A stretch of DNA of 64,000 bases from an uncultured Bacteroides sp. (GCA_900551445.1 URWA01000003.1:62001-126000), one strand, 5' to 3'. Shown: positions 28,901 to 35,861, counted from the stretch's first letter. Notes: generated by a model not told the origin, from the sequence alone. A program made the numbers and translations.

Positions 28901-29160
28901 GTGGCATAACCAATAAAAGACACAATAATGACAGCGTTCTTATCCGGCACTCCCAATGAGAACTTTCCATCGATATCAGTAATAGTTCCCTGGGTAGTTC
29001 CTTTCAACTGGATACTGGCACCTATGACGCTTTCACCTGTCTGATCGACTACAGTACCCCTCACGAGTACCTGGGCCATAGCCACAGTTACAGAGAATAA
29101 GACGAACAGTATCATGCTCATTCCTCTTCTCCATAGAATAGTTCGGAATTCGGTTTGCAT
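25954..29160 (-). CDS. SusC/RagA family TonB-dependent outer-membrane transporter
   Basis: A 1068-residue TonB-linked porin. The signal peptide region is MSMILFVLFSVTVAMAQ. A carboxypeptidase-regulatory-like domain follows (VRGTVVDQTGESVIGASIQLKGTTQGTITDIDGKF), then a TonB-box-like LDEVVVVGYQEVKKKDLTGSV and the plug (FPVEDAAMANTINPSDIESLDILKDASATAIYGARGANGVVIITTKKG). The rest is the 22-strand barrel, ending with Phe. It has no STN domain, so it does not signal directly to an anti-sigma factor. It is the first gene of the locus and has a -7 box 44 bases upstream. Confidence 0.93.
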   Translation of the reverse strand: MQTEFRTILWRRGMSMILFVLFSVTVAMAQVLVRGTVVDQTGESVIGASIQLKGTTQGTITDIDGKFSLGVPDKNAVIIVSFIGYATKELPVDVSKPMSIVLEEDTKVLDEVVVVGYQEVKKKDLTGSVAKADMNDLLNTPVGSFDQTLGGRVAGVNVSSSEGTPGGTMNIVIRGNNSLTQDNSPLYVIDGFPVEDAAMANTINPSDIESLDILKDASATAIYGARGANGVVIITTKKGKIGKPQITYDGSVTMHNVTRKIPMMDAYEFVKLQAEMYPVQASSATGGYLMEYNGKQWTLDDYRNIDQYDWQDEIFRTAFQHNHSLRLTGGTEGVRYNASTSYYNQQGVLLNTGYERFQMRANTVIKRDKLDISLTTNYSRSIQTGSTPSENSYSGMNNLFYSVWGYRPVTYPNKPLSSLMDNVMDDAVDNSNDYRFNPILSLKNEYRKNYINNLQINGYVAYDIIKGLKLKISGGYTYDARKNDQFNNSKTRYGGPTSTDKVNAQVVRNERLTWLNENTLTYQTNIKKKHFFNALVGITFQNSDYEYYSFRTTHIPNESLGMAGMYEGQANTTNSLKSSWSMMSYLARLNYNYKSKYYATVSFRADGSSKFSKKNRYGYFPSGSLAWNFMEEEFMKPLSRVLDSGKLRASWGLTGNNRIDEYEYYALMQALKSKVGDYISNGSIPSGVYPINGDNTTVGTVPTSIGNNNLKWETTEQWNVGLDLSLFRERISFTADIYRKTTRDLLLDASVPLSSGFYSATKNIGKVRNDGLELSLSTKNIQTKNFTWTTDFNIAFNKNEVLALSEGQNSLLTAATFDQDYNSQTSYIAKVGLPMGMMYGYVYEGTYKYDDFNKSGETYTLKNGVPHFSTENNTQPGMPKYKDLNGDGIIDSNDRTIIGRGLPIHTGGFTNNFTYKGFDLSIFFQWSYGNDILNANRLFFESSNNKARELNQYASYADRWTPENPDSDIPAATTSSSNRVISSRIVEDGSFLRLKTLTLGYTFPKAKVAKWGLSNVRLYVAAQNLWTWTSYSGYDPEVSVRNSALTPGLDFSSYPRSYSLSFGVNLGF

Positions 29161-29203
29161 ACAATGAATTTAGATTAAATTTAGATTTTAAAGTTTTCTG
29201 TGA

Positions 29204-29211
29204 CAAATGTA
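29204..29211 (-). promoter_or_regulatory. Putative -7 box for the susC operon
   Basis: Minus-strand TACATTTG matches TAnnTTTG. The expected start of transcription would be near 29197, giving a leader of roughly 37 bases. The -33 region has TTTAG rather than TTTG, so an activator may be needed; that is inference. Confidence 0.4.
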
Positions 29212-29360
29212 CCTTTTTATTGTATAGAGAATGGCTAAAATAGTTCATTTAAGTGGATAAAAATATTCAACACTCCAGAAATTACGAATAAGCAAATATG
29301 TAACCATCTAATTATCAATAGAATATAAATCCACACATGACAAAGAACATCTTTTATGAA

Positions 29361-29492
29361 AAACGCACTTGCGTTCCTTCCAAAACGTACTTACGCTTCA
29401 ACTAAAACGCCCTTACGTTTTGGACAAAACGTAAAGGCGTTTCAATAAAAACGTCAAAGCGTTTTCCTTCAAACGCACTTGCGTTTTTTTAG
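29361..29492. repeat. 22-nt-phased array of six AAACG...CGTTT palindromes
   Basis: In the 473-base divergent gap 29161-29633, six units start at 29361, 29383, 29405, 29427, 29449 and 29471, exactly 22 bases apart with no slip. Each begins AAACG, has 6 or so variable bases, and closes with CGTTT or a close variant (CGTTC, CGCTT). The base after AAACG is C or T and its partner before the right arm is G or A. The remaining 5-6 linker bases are not conserved. The array sits between the susC promoter and the psd promoter. Confidence 0.75.
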
Positions 29493-29522
29493 AGGTTACA
29501 AAAAGCTACAAAATCACCTTTT

Positions 29523-29544
29523 TTTCCTCTTTATAAAGAGGAAA
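29523..29544. repeat. Perfect 22-base palindrome upstream of the psd promoter
   Basis: Arm TTTCCTCTTTA is followed directly by its reverse complement, with no loop. It lies 34 bases upstream of the -33 box of psd and 31 bases right of the phased array, but out of phase with it. It could be an operator or a cruciform; no T-tract makes it a clear terminator. Confidence 0.5.
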
Positions 29545-29577
29545 TCTTCGTACAGCACTGTTTTTCTGTTTCTATAA

Positions 29578-29609
29578 TTTGCAGAGTTCTTAAAATAGCC
29601 CTATCTTCG
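29578..29609 (+). promoter_or_regulatory. Bacteroides-type promoter for psd-pssA
   Basis: TTTG (29578-29581), 20-base spacer, then TATCTTCG (29602-29609), one mismatch from TAnnTTTG. The psd start codon is 25 bases downstream of the -7 box. Confidence 0.6.
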
Positions 29610-29633
29610 CACGATAAAACGTGCAACTTTGTT

Positions 29634-30329
29634 ATGACCCGAATGAACAGAATAAAGAAACTCAAAAAAATCCGACTCCATCACGAAGGAACTCACATTC
29701 TGATTACCGGTGCAATCTTGTTACTCCTCATAAATACCGCTTTGTATTGGGGAATCGAGTGCAAGATACCCTTCTATATAGTAGCTGTCGCAAGCCTCAT
29801 CGTCTACGGACTGATGGTCAATTTCTTCCGTTGCCCGATACGCCTGTTCAAGGGTGATACGGAAAAAATGGTAGTCGCACCGGCCGACGGACGCGTGGTT
29901 GTCATTGAGGAAGTGGATGAATATGAATATTTCCATGACCGCCGCCTGATGATTTCCATCTTTATGGACATCACCAACGTACATGCCAACTGGTATCCGG
30001 TAGATGGAGTGGTGAAACATGTGGACCACCATAACGGACGCTTCATGAAAGCCTGGCTGCCGAAAGCCAGCACGGAAAACGAACGTTCGATGGTTGTCAT
30101 CGATACGCCGGAAGGCCATACCGTCATGGCCCGTCAGATTGCGGGTGCCGTGGCCCGACGTATTGTAACATACGCCGTACCGGGAGAAGACTGCTACATT
30201 GACGAGCACATGGGATTCATCAAGTTCGGGTCGCGGGTGGATGTGTATCTGCCATTGGGCACAGAAGTCTGTGTCACGATGGGACAGAAAACGACCGGCA
30301 ATGAAACGGTGATTGCCCGCCTGCCCTAA
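29634..30329 (+). CDS. psd: Phosphatidylserine decarboxylase proenzyme
   Basis: A 231-residue short-type (archaeal-like) Psd making phosphatidylethanolamine from phosphatidylserine at the inner membrane. Two adjacent membrane segments lie at about 22-40 and 46-64. The self-cleavage site is Gly199-Ser200 in GFIKFGSRVDVYLP; Ser200 becomes the pyruvoyl group. VVAPADGRVVV and DITNVHANWYPVDG are conserved family segments. Met1 or Met4 may be the start. It precedes pssA, so substrate-making and substrate-using enzymes are co-transcribed. Confidence 0.92.
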   Translation: MTRMNRIKKLKKIRLHHEGTHILITGAILLLLINTALYWGIECKIPFYIVAVASLIVYGLMVNFFRCPIRLFKGDTEKMVVAPADGRVVVIEEVDEYEYFHDRRLMISIFMDITNVHANWYPVDGVVKHVDHHNGRFMKAWLPKASTENERSMVVIDTPEGHTVMARQIAGAVARRIVTYAVPGEDCYIDEHMGFIKFGSRVDVYLPLGTEVCVTMGQKTTGNETVIARLP

Positions 30330-30370
30330 TCTAGAAGAAAACAATATATACCTTATTTATATATAGCATC

Positions 30371-31075
30371 ATGGCTCACGCGATTATCCGGAATATCCCC
30401 AACACGATTACCAGCTGTAATCTGTTTTGTGGATGCATAGCCTGTTACATGGCTTTTCATAGCAAATACGAATGGGCACTGCTTTTCATCGTACTGGGAG
30501 CGGTGTTCGATTTCTTCGACGGGATGACAGCCCGCTTGCTGCATGTGTCCTCTCCCATCGGGAAAGAGCTGGATTCGCTGGCCGATGACATTACCTTCGG
30601 ACTGGCCCCGGCTGCTATTGCTTTCTCTCTGTTCAAAGAGGTGCATTACCCGGATTTTCTCCTTCCGTTGTCGGACATCATGCCCTATACGGCTTTCCTG
30701 ATTGCCGTATTCTCGGCGCTCCGACTGGCCAAATTCAACCTGGACGAACGTCAGACAAGTTCGTTTATCGGCATGCCGACCCCTGCCAACGCCTTGTTCT
30801 GGGGCTCACTGACGGTAGGAGCACACAACTTCCTGATTTCCGACAGCTTCAATGCTTTCTACCTCTTCATCCTGGTACTTGTCATGTCATTGTTGCTGGT
30901 AGCCGAACTGCCCATGTTCTCCCTGAAGTTTAAAGATCTGTCGTGGGGACACAACAAGATAAGCTATATCTTCCTGATTGTCAGTATTCCATTGCTGATT
31001 ATCTTCCAACTGAGCGGATTCGCGGCTGTCATCGTATGGTACATCCTTTTATCCTTACTGACACGCAAAAAATAG
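30371..31075 (+). CDS. pssA: CDP-diacylglycerol--serine O-phosphatidyltransferase
   Basis: A 234-residue polytopic membrane enzyme that makes phosphatidylserine from CDP-diacylglycerol and serine. The CDP-alcohol phosphotransferase signature is complete: D47, D50-G51, A54-R55, G64, D68 and D72 in FDFFDGMTARLL...IGKELDSLADD. About six to eight hydrophobic segments follow. It lies 41 bases after psd. A DUF4834 gene follows after 53 bases. Confidence 0.93.
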   Translation: MAHAIIRNIPNTITSCNLFCGCIACYMAFHSKYEWALLFIVLGAVFDFFDGMTARLLHVSSPIGKELDSLADDITFGLAPAAIAFSLFKEVHYPDFLLPLSDIMPYTAFLIAVFSALRLAKFNLDERQTSSFIGMPTPANALFWGSLTVGAHNFLISDSFNAFYLFILVLVMSLLLVAELPMFSLKFKDLSWGHNKISYIFLIVSIPLLIIFQLSGFAAVIVWYILLSLLTRKK

Positions 31076-31128
31076 ACAGGGAAATTGTGGCACGTTTTTT
31101 GTTCCTTCTAAATTAAAAACGAAAGAAA

Positions 31129-31407
31129 ATGTTCCATCTTCTAGGCTTTATATTTTTCATCATACTGGTTGTCCTGCTCGTCGGACTCTTCATTCTGTAC
31201 AGAGTCATCGGCATGATATTCGGATTCAAACGACGCATGAAACGCAACGGCTCTGCCCAACGGACCACTTATTCCTCCGGTTCCAGTCAGCCACAGGAAG
31301 ACTCCTTCGATACTTATTCCAACGAAGGAAATGCCTCCGCACGCCGACGGAAAAAGATTTTCGACAAAGAAGAAGGAGAATACGTGGATTTTGAAGAAAT
31401 CAAATAA
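31129..31407 (+). CDS. DUF4834 family small membrane protein
   Basis: A 92-residue protein with one N-terminal membrane helix (LLGFIFFIILVVLLVGLFILYRVIGMIFGF), a basic stretch (KRRMKR) and a hydrophilic tail with RRRKKIFDKEEGEYVDFEEIK. The order and length match the Bacteroidetes family DUF4834, function unknown. It ends 6 bases before the convergent tadA gene, with no obvious terminator between them. Confidence 0.7.
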   Translation: MFHLLGFIFFIILVVLLVGLFILYRVIGMIFGFKRRMKRNGSAQRTTYSSGSSQPQEDSFDTYSNEGNASARRRKKIFDKEEGEYVDFEEIK

Positions 31408-31413
31408 AACTTT

Positions 31414-31848
31414 TCATCTTCTCTTCCGGAAGAAGTCTTTCATCAATCCGGCGCACTCGTCGGACAACACCCCTTTTACAACTACCGTCTTAGGGTGCAA
31501 GGCCTGCGGCGCATACCGCTGGTAACCTCTTTTCTCATCTTCTGCCCCGAACACGAGACGTCCTACCTGCGCCCAGGCTATCGCTCCTGCACACATCACG
31601 CAGGGTTCCACCGTGACATACAACGTACAATCATTCAGGTATTTCGCTCCCAACGCATTGGCCGCCGCCGTCACCGCCTGCATCTCCGCATGGGCCGTCA
31701 CATCGTGCAAGGTTTCGGTCAGGTTATGCGCACGCGCAATGATGCGGTCCCGGCAGACCACTACGGCACCCACGGGTACTTCTCCCCTGTCTGCGGCCCG
31801 TGCAGCCTCAGCCAGCGCTTGTTTCATGTAAAAAGAATCGTCTGCCAT
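31414..31848 (-). CDS. tadA: tRNA-specific adenosine deaminase (nucleoside deaminase)
   Basis: A 144-residue zinc deaminase converting A34 to inosine in tRNA-Arg. HAE at 53-55 and PCVMC at 82-86 form the zinc and catalytic site, and GEVPVGAVVV and YVTVEPC are also conserved. The ATG at 31848 (MADDSFYMKQALAEA) is preferred because it sits 4 bases after the upstream stop and matches the family N-terminus; an ATG at 31869 would overlap the upstream gene. Confidence 0.9.
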   Translation of the reverse strand: MADDSFYMKQALAEAARAADRGEVPVGAVVVCRDRIIARAHNLTETLHDVTAHAEMQAVTAAANALGAKYLNDCTLYVTVEPCVMCAGAIAWAQVGRLVFGAEDEKRGYQRYAPQALHPKTVVVKGVLSDECAGLMKDFFRKRR

Positions 31849-31852
31849 CGGT

Positions 31853-32086
31853 TTATCTGCGCATGTCATGTTCCTTGAAAAGCGTGGGATAATCGTCTTC
31901 CATGTTCTGATGGATAAAAGACAAGACCGTCTCGCGAAGCCAGCGTGCCTTGTTGGTTATCTGATATTTTTCCAGATAACGATCCACAATCCGCACCTCT
32001 TCTTCGCTCATCAGACAAACCATCCGCTGGCGACGGGGAGGATTGCTGACTGGTACTTTCTTTCTTTTTTTCCCGCTATTTACCAT
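31853..32086 (-). CDS. Small basic protein, ribbon-helix-helix-like
   Basis: A 77-residue protein with a basic N-terminus (KKRKKVPVSNPPRRQRMVCLM) followed by a strand and two helices (SEEEVRIVDRYLEKYQITNKARWLRETVLSFIHQNM). The pattern resembles CopG/ribbon-helix-helix DNA-binding proteins. It lies directly before tadA and probably shares its mRNA. It might be a regulator or an accessory RNA-binding protein; neither is shown. Confidence 0.6.
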   Translation of the reverse strand: MVNSGKKRKKVPVSNPPRRQRMVCLMSEEEVRIVDRYLEKYQITNKARWLRETVLSFIHQNMEDDYPTLFKEHDMRR

Positions 32087-32094
32087 TTGTCCTG

Positions 32095-32102
32095 CAAAAT
32101 TA
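32095..32102 (-). promoter_or_regulatory. Putative -7 box for the small protein-tadA pair
   Basis: Minus-strand TAATTTTG fits TAnnTTTG, 9 bases before the start codon at 32086, implying a very short leader. No -33 box is seen. Confidence 0.35.
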
Positions 32103-32136
32103 GCGTATTCCGTTAAAATTGAAGCATAAAAATGCG

Positions 32137-32144
32137 TATTTTTG
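32137..32144 (+). promoter_or_regulatory. Putative -7 box for yraN
   Basis: TATTTTTG lies 15 bases before the yraN start at 32159. It overlaps an in-frame upstream ATG, which argues against that ATG as the start. Confidence 0.4.
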
Positions 32145-32158
32145 CAAAAAAGCGGAAA

Positions 32159-32527
32159 ATGGCACTACATAATGAACTGGGAAAAGAAGGAGAAGCTGCC
32201 GCAGTGGCTTATCTGGCTGAAAAAGGATATGAAATCAGGCACCGGGACTGGCATTCCGGACACCGCGACCTGGACATCGTGGCGCAAAAAGACGGCACCT
32301 TGGTCATTGTGGAAGTGAAAACCAGAAGAGATGACCGTTTCGGGCAGCCGGAAGAAGCCGTAGACAACCGGAAAATACGGAGTATCGTGGCTTCCGCCGA
32401 TGCGTATGTCCGGAAATTCGCCATCGACCTTCCCGTCCGCTTCGACCTCATTACTGTGGTGGGGATGCAGCCTCCTTTCCGGATAGAACACATCGAAGAG
32501 GCTTTCTTCCCGCCTGTATGGAACTAA
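32159..32527 (+). CDS. YraN/UPF0102 endonuclease-like protein
   Basis: A 122-residue protein of the UPF0102 family with a restriction-endonuclease-like core: GKEGEAAAVAYLAEKGYEI, then RDLDIVAQKDGTLVIVEVKTRR, where Asp, Glu and Lys (D..EVK) form the PD-(D/E)XK-type site. The biological role is not well defined; a DNA repair or recombination link is inferred from the fold. It is followed by the biotin ligase gene after 17 bases. Confidence 0.85.
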   Translation: MALHNELGKEGEAAAVAYLAEKGYEIRHRDWHSGHRDLDIVAQKDGTLVIVEVKTRRDDRFGQPEEAVDNRKIRSIVASADAYVRKFAIDLPVRFDLITVVGMQPPFRIEHIEEAFFPPVWN

Positions 32528-32544
32528 TTAATGCATAAAGACTC

Positions 32545-33282
32545 ATGAAATATCCCAAACCTATCGTACTGGCAGAAACGACTTCTACCAACTCTTACTT
32601 AGCGGACCTTTGCAATGCGCAACCGTGTCCGGAACTGACCAGTGTATATTCTTCTTTCCAATCGGCTGGACGCGGACAGCGGGGCAACAGCTGGGAGTCG
32701 GAAGCAGGCAAGAACCTGCTTTTCAGTTTTGTGCTGTATCCGGACTTTCTGGAAGCACACCGCCAGTTCTATCTGTCACAAGTCACTGCCCTGGCCCTGC
32801 ATGACGTACTGTCCAGCTATACGGAAGGCATCTCCATCAAATGGCCCAACGACATCTACTGGAAAGACAAAAAGATTTGCGGCACGCTGATTGAAAACGA
32901 CCTGACCGGCATCCACATCAGTCGTTCCATCTCGGGCACCGGAGTCAACCTGAACCAGGAACGCTTCTACAGCGACGCCCCCAACCCGGTCTCCTTGTGC
33001 CAGATTACGGGCAACCGGTATGACGTACGTGAGATTCTGGAGCAAATCATGGACAAGGCCGCCGACTATTACCAGCGGCTGAAGGAAGGACAGACCGACC
33101 TGCTGGAAACACGTTACAAGGAAGCCCTCTACCGCAAAGAGGGATTGCATCCGTTCCAAGACAAAGACGGACAGTTCCAGGCACGCATCGTGGATATCGA
33201 ACCCAACGGACGCCTGATACTGGAAGATGCACAAGGACAACAAAGAGGCTATTTATTCAAGGAAGTGGAGTATATTTTATGA
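32545..33282 (+). CDS. birA: Biotin--[acetyl-CoA-carboxylase] ligase
   Basis: A 245-residue ligase attaching biotin to carboxylase subunits. GRGQRG at 42-47 is the biotinyl-AMP loop, with KWPNDIYWKDKKICGTLIE and ISGTGVNLNQ also typical, and a C-terminal SH3-like cap (GRLILEDAQGQQRGYLFKEVEYIL). The N-terminal DNA-binding domain of BirA repressors is absent, so it is a monofunctional enzyme. The last four bases overlap the start of the MATE gene (ATGA). Confidence 0.9.
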   Translation: MKYPKPIVLAETTSTNSYLADLCNAQPCPELTSVYSSFQSAGRGQRGNSWESEAGKNLLFSFVLYPDFLEAHRQFYLSQVTALALHDVLSSYTEGISIKWPNDIYWKDKKICGTLIENDLTGIHISRSISGTGVNLNQERFYSDAPNPVSLCQITGNRYDVREILEQIMDKAADYYQRLKEGQTDLLETRYKEALYRKEGLHPFQDKDGQFQARIVDIEPNGRLILEDAQGQQRGYLFKEVEYIL

Positions 33283-34583
33283 AGACGACCGACAGACAAA
33301 TTCTGCACATCGCCCTGCCATCCATCGTATCCAACATCACCGTCCCGTTGCTGGGACTGATTGACGTCACCATTGTAGGCCACCTGGGAGCGGCTTCCTA
33401 CATCGGAGCCATCGCTGTGGGAGGCATGCTGTTCAATATGATTTACTGGCTCTTCGGTTTTCTCCGCATGGGAACGGGAGGACTCACCGCCCAAGCCTAC
33501 GGCCGGCACGACTTGCAGGAATCTACCCGAATCCTGCTCCGCTCACTGAGCATCAGCCTGCTGCTGGCTCTTGCCCTGCTGATATTGCAAATTCCGATTC
33601 GCAGCCTGGCTTTCACCTTCATGGACACCAGTGAGGAGGTGGAAAAATTGGCCACGCTCTATTTCCATATCTGCATCTGGGGAGCTCCAGCCACACTGGG
33701 ACTCTACGGATTCAACGGCTGGTACATCGGTATGCAGAACTCCCGCTTTCCGATGTTCATCGCCATCACTCAAAACATTGTCAACATTACTGCCAGCCTG
33801 TTTTTCGTCTTCTCCCTCGGCATGAAAGTGGAAGGAGTGGCATTTGGCACCCTTGTGGCACAATATGCAGGAGTGGGAATGGCCTGTCTGCTCTGGCTCG
33901 TCTACTACCGCCCCCTGCGGAAGTACCTGCACCAGAAAGCTTTGTTCGACCGGAATGAAATGAAACGTTTTTTCCAAGTGAACCGGGACATCTTCTTCCG
34001 TACGCTCTGCCTGATTGCCGTAACCGTTTTTTTCACCTCTACGGGAGCTGCATACGGCGACGTAGTACTGGCCGTCAATGCCTTACTCATGCAACTGTTC
34101 ACTTTGTTTTCGTATTTCATGGACGGATTTGCCTACGCGGGAGAAGCACTGACCGGGAAATACATCGGGGCCCGGAACCACAAGGCGCTGACGCTAACCG
34201 TAAAACATCTTTTCAAGTGGGGCATCTCTCTTTCCCTGCTGTTTACCCTGCTCTACGGGCTGGGAGGAAAAGGATTTCTAAGTCTGCTAACTGATGACGC
34301 TTCCGTCATTGCCGCATCCGGAGAATATATTTATTGGGTGCTGGCCATTCCACTGGCCGGCTTTTCCGCCTTCCTGCTCGATGGCATTTGTATCGGAGCT
34401 ACAGCTACCCGCCTCATGCTACGTGCCATGCTGGTTGCCTCAGCCAGTTTTTTCCTCTTATATTATGGGCTGCACGACACACTGGGAAACCATGCCCTCT
34501 GGATGGCTTTCATTGTCTACCTGTTCTTGAGAGGATGTGTACAGGCCTTCTTCTGCCTAAAAGCGCCCTTGCTTAAACCCTAA
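33279..34583 (+). CDS. MATE family efflux transporter
   Basis: A 434-residue inner-membrane antiporter with twelve predicted helices in two halves. The opening ILHIALPSIVSNITVPLLGLIDVTIVGHLGAASYIGAIAVGG and ...RMGTGGLTAQAYG are typical of the DinF-type branch. It exports drugs or metabolites using Na+ or H+; the substrate cannot be read from the sequence. It is translationally coupled to birA and ends 6 bases from a convergent DUF2752 gene. Confidence 0.9.
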   Translation: MKTTDRQILHIALPSIVSNITVPLLGLIDVTIVGHLGAASYIGAIAVGGMLFNMIYWLFGFLRMGTGGLTAQAYGRHDLQESTRILLRSLSISLLLALALLILQIPIRSLAFTFMDTSEEVEKLATLYFHICIWGAPATLGLYGFNGWYIGMQNSRFPMFIAITQNIVNITASLFFVFSLGMKVEGVAFGTLVAQYAGVGMACLLWLVYYRPLRKYLHQKALFDRNEMKRFFQVNRDIFFRTLCLIAVTVFFTSTGAAYGDVVLAVNALLMQLFTLFSYFMDGFAYAGEALTGKYIGARNHKALTLTVKHLFKWGISLSLLFTLLYGLGGKGFLSLLTDDASVIAASGEYIYWVLAIPLAGFSAFLLDGICIGATATRLMLRAMLVASASFFLLYYGLHDTLGNHALWMAFIVYLFLRGCVQAFFCLKAPLLKP

Positions 34584-34589
34584 GCCAGC

Positions 34590-34967
34590 TTACCATCCCA
34601 TCCAGTTACGGCATAACCACCAAGCGATTACCACGAGAAAATAAATCCATATAAATATCGGACGATGAATGTGCATGTAGAGGGAAGGACGCTTTATGCG
34701 TATACCTTCGGCATACAATAGAATGAATAAAATGGGAATGGACACTACTAGCAACGCATTATATCCCCATGCGGCTGGCACATCGCCATGCAACAACGCA
34801 TGAATAGCCCGTTGAGAACCACATCCCGGGCATTTCCAGCCCGTCCACATCAGAAAAGGACATTTCGGGAAAAGAGGAGATGACAGCGGATTCATTGTGT
34901 AATATACCCAACCACCCGCCATCAACCCTCCTACTATCCCCAAATATTTCCAGATTCTACGCATCAA
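34590..34967 (-). CDS. DUF2752 membrane protein
   Basis: A 125-residue protein with three hydrophobic segments and the family signature CPFLMWTGWKCPGCGSQRAIHALLHGD, whose CPGCG cysteines could bind metal or form disulfides. Function unknown. Its ATG overlaps the stop of the CD225 gene (ATGA), so both are translated together. Confidence 0.8.
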   Translation of the reverse strand: MMRRIWKYLGIVGGLMAGGWVYYTMNPLSSPLFPKCPFLMWTGWKCPGCGSQRAIHALLHGDVPAAWGYNALLVVSIPILFILLYAEGIRIKRPSLYMHIHRPIFIWIYFLVVIAWWLCRNWMGW

Positions 34968-35224
34968 CCTACCATCGAAGCAAATGTCATCCCATAAAAG
35001 ATGGCATACAAGATAATGCCAACGATTCCCAAAGCAAAACCAATCTTAGTCCATTTTCCGGCATTCAAACTGGCCTGCAGCGCAGCGTCATAATTACCTG
35101 CCGCATACAATGAACTCACTCTACTGGCAAACACAATACCCGCTATGCCAAACGGCAAGCAACAAAACACGGTTACAAGGATGGATTCCACCAACCAAGT
35201 TTTCGGACATACTTGTTCATTCAT
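34964..35224 (-). CDS. CD225/dispanin family small membrane protein
   Basis: An 86-residue protein with two membrane segments. WLVESILVTVFCCLPFGIAGIVFASRVSSLYAAGNYDAALQAS-type sequence matches the CD225 domain: a Cys-Cys-Leu-Pro hairpin, then a GDYxxA turn and a second helix. The family includes vertebrate IFITM proteins; bacterial roles are unknown. It repeats the C-terminal half of the next gene upstream, which points to duplication. Confidence 0.8.
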   Translation of the reverse strand: MNEQVCPKTWLVESILVTVFCCLPFGIAGIVFASRVSSLYAAGNYDAALQASLNAGKWTKIGFALGIVGIILYAIFYGMTFASMVG

Positions 35225-35235
35225 AATTTATCTAA

Positions 35236-35697
35236 TTAATATAAAGATTTCTGACCCATAAAAAAGAATATTCCTAACAAAAGGAAGTATAACAGAATGC
35301 AGGCAAATCCCACAAAGAATCCCCACAAAGTCCATTTTTTCGCGGTATGCGCATGCCGCAACGCATCGTCATAACGACCGGAGGCAAAAGCAGAATCCAC
35401 CTTTGCCGCATACACAATACCTATAACTCCCAATGGAAGACAACAAAGACAAGTGACCAGAATAGATTCTACCAACCACGATTTAGGAGGCACAACAGGC
35501 AAGTCTGTAGAAGTATCGGGAGGAGGTGGGGGTAACTGCTCCAGTAATTCTTTTAACTCTTCCAACTCTGAAGCCTTTTGCCAGCCGGCCATACCCGCAC
35601 GCCAAACCAAGGTATCCTTGGATAGTCCATTCTGACACAATTCATCCAAAGAGAACGGCCCCTTTTGCAATCCACCAACCAATAAATAATAATTCAT
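35236..35697 (-). CDS. GYF_2-CD225/dispanin fusion protein
   Basis: A 153-residue protein starting MNYYLLVGGLQKGPFSLDELCQNG, a GYF_2 domain (also LVWRAGMAGWQKASEL). A Pro-rich linker (QLPPPPPD) leads to a CD225 domain (WLVESILVTCLCCLPLGVIGIVYAAKVDSAFASGRYDDALR) with two membrane helices. The GYF_2 part may bind proline-rich peptides on the cytoplasmic side; that is inference. The start at 35697 fits the domain and a -7 box 27 bases upstream. Confidence 0.8.
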   Translation of the reverse strand: MNYYLLVGGLQKGPFSLDELCQNGLSKDTLVWRAGMAGWQKASELEELKELLEQLPPPPPDTSTDLPVVPPKSWLVESILVTCLCCLPLGVIGIVYAAKVDSAFASGRYDDALRHAHTAKKWTLWGFFVGFACILLYFLLLGIFFFMGQKSLY

Positions 35698-35723
35698 GTG
35701 CATAGATTTATCAGTTAACTCTA

Positions 35724-35731
35724 CAAATATA
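35724..35731 (-). promoter_or_regulatory. Putative -7 box for the CD225/DUF2752 trio
   Basis: Minus-strand TATATTTG fits TAnnTTTG. No TTTG is found at -33 spacing. Confidence 0.4.
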
Positions 35732-35826
35732 CGCAAAAGAATAGAACTGTTTTGAATATTTGTAAAAATAATAAAGCCATACGTACACATTTTTTTAGAC
35801 AGAAGTCCAATATGGCCAAATATTCC

Positions 35827-35834
35827 TACCTTTG
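35827..35834 (+). promoter_or_regulatory. Putative -7 box for pyrH
   Basis: TACCTTTG, 28 bases before the pyrH ATG. No clear -33 box is seen. Confidence 0.45.
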
Positions 35835-35861
35835 CTACAAACTAATAAAACAACTACGATT

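Noticed and set aside
27499..28959. A long plus-strand open frame (486 codons) opposite susC
   Set aside because: It is the complement of a strongly conserved SusC coding region, with Ile/Arg/His-rich composition typical of shadow frames.
29361..29492. CRISPR array
   Set aside because: The unit is 22 bases with about 15 conserved positions and 5-7 base linkers; there are no 30-base spacers, no identical repeats and no cas genes in the window. The same applies to the arrays at 8681 and 55037.
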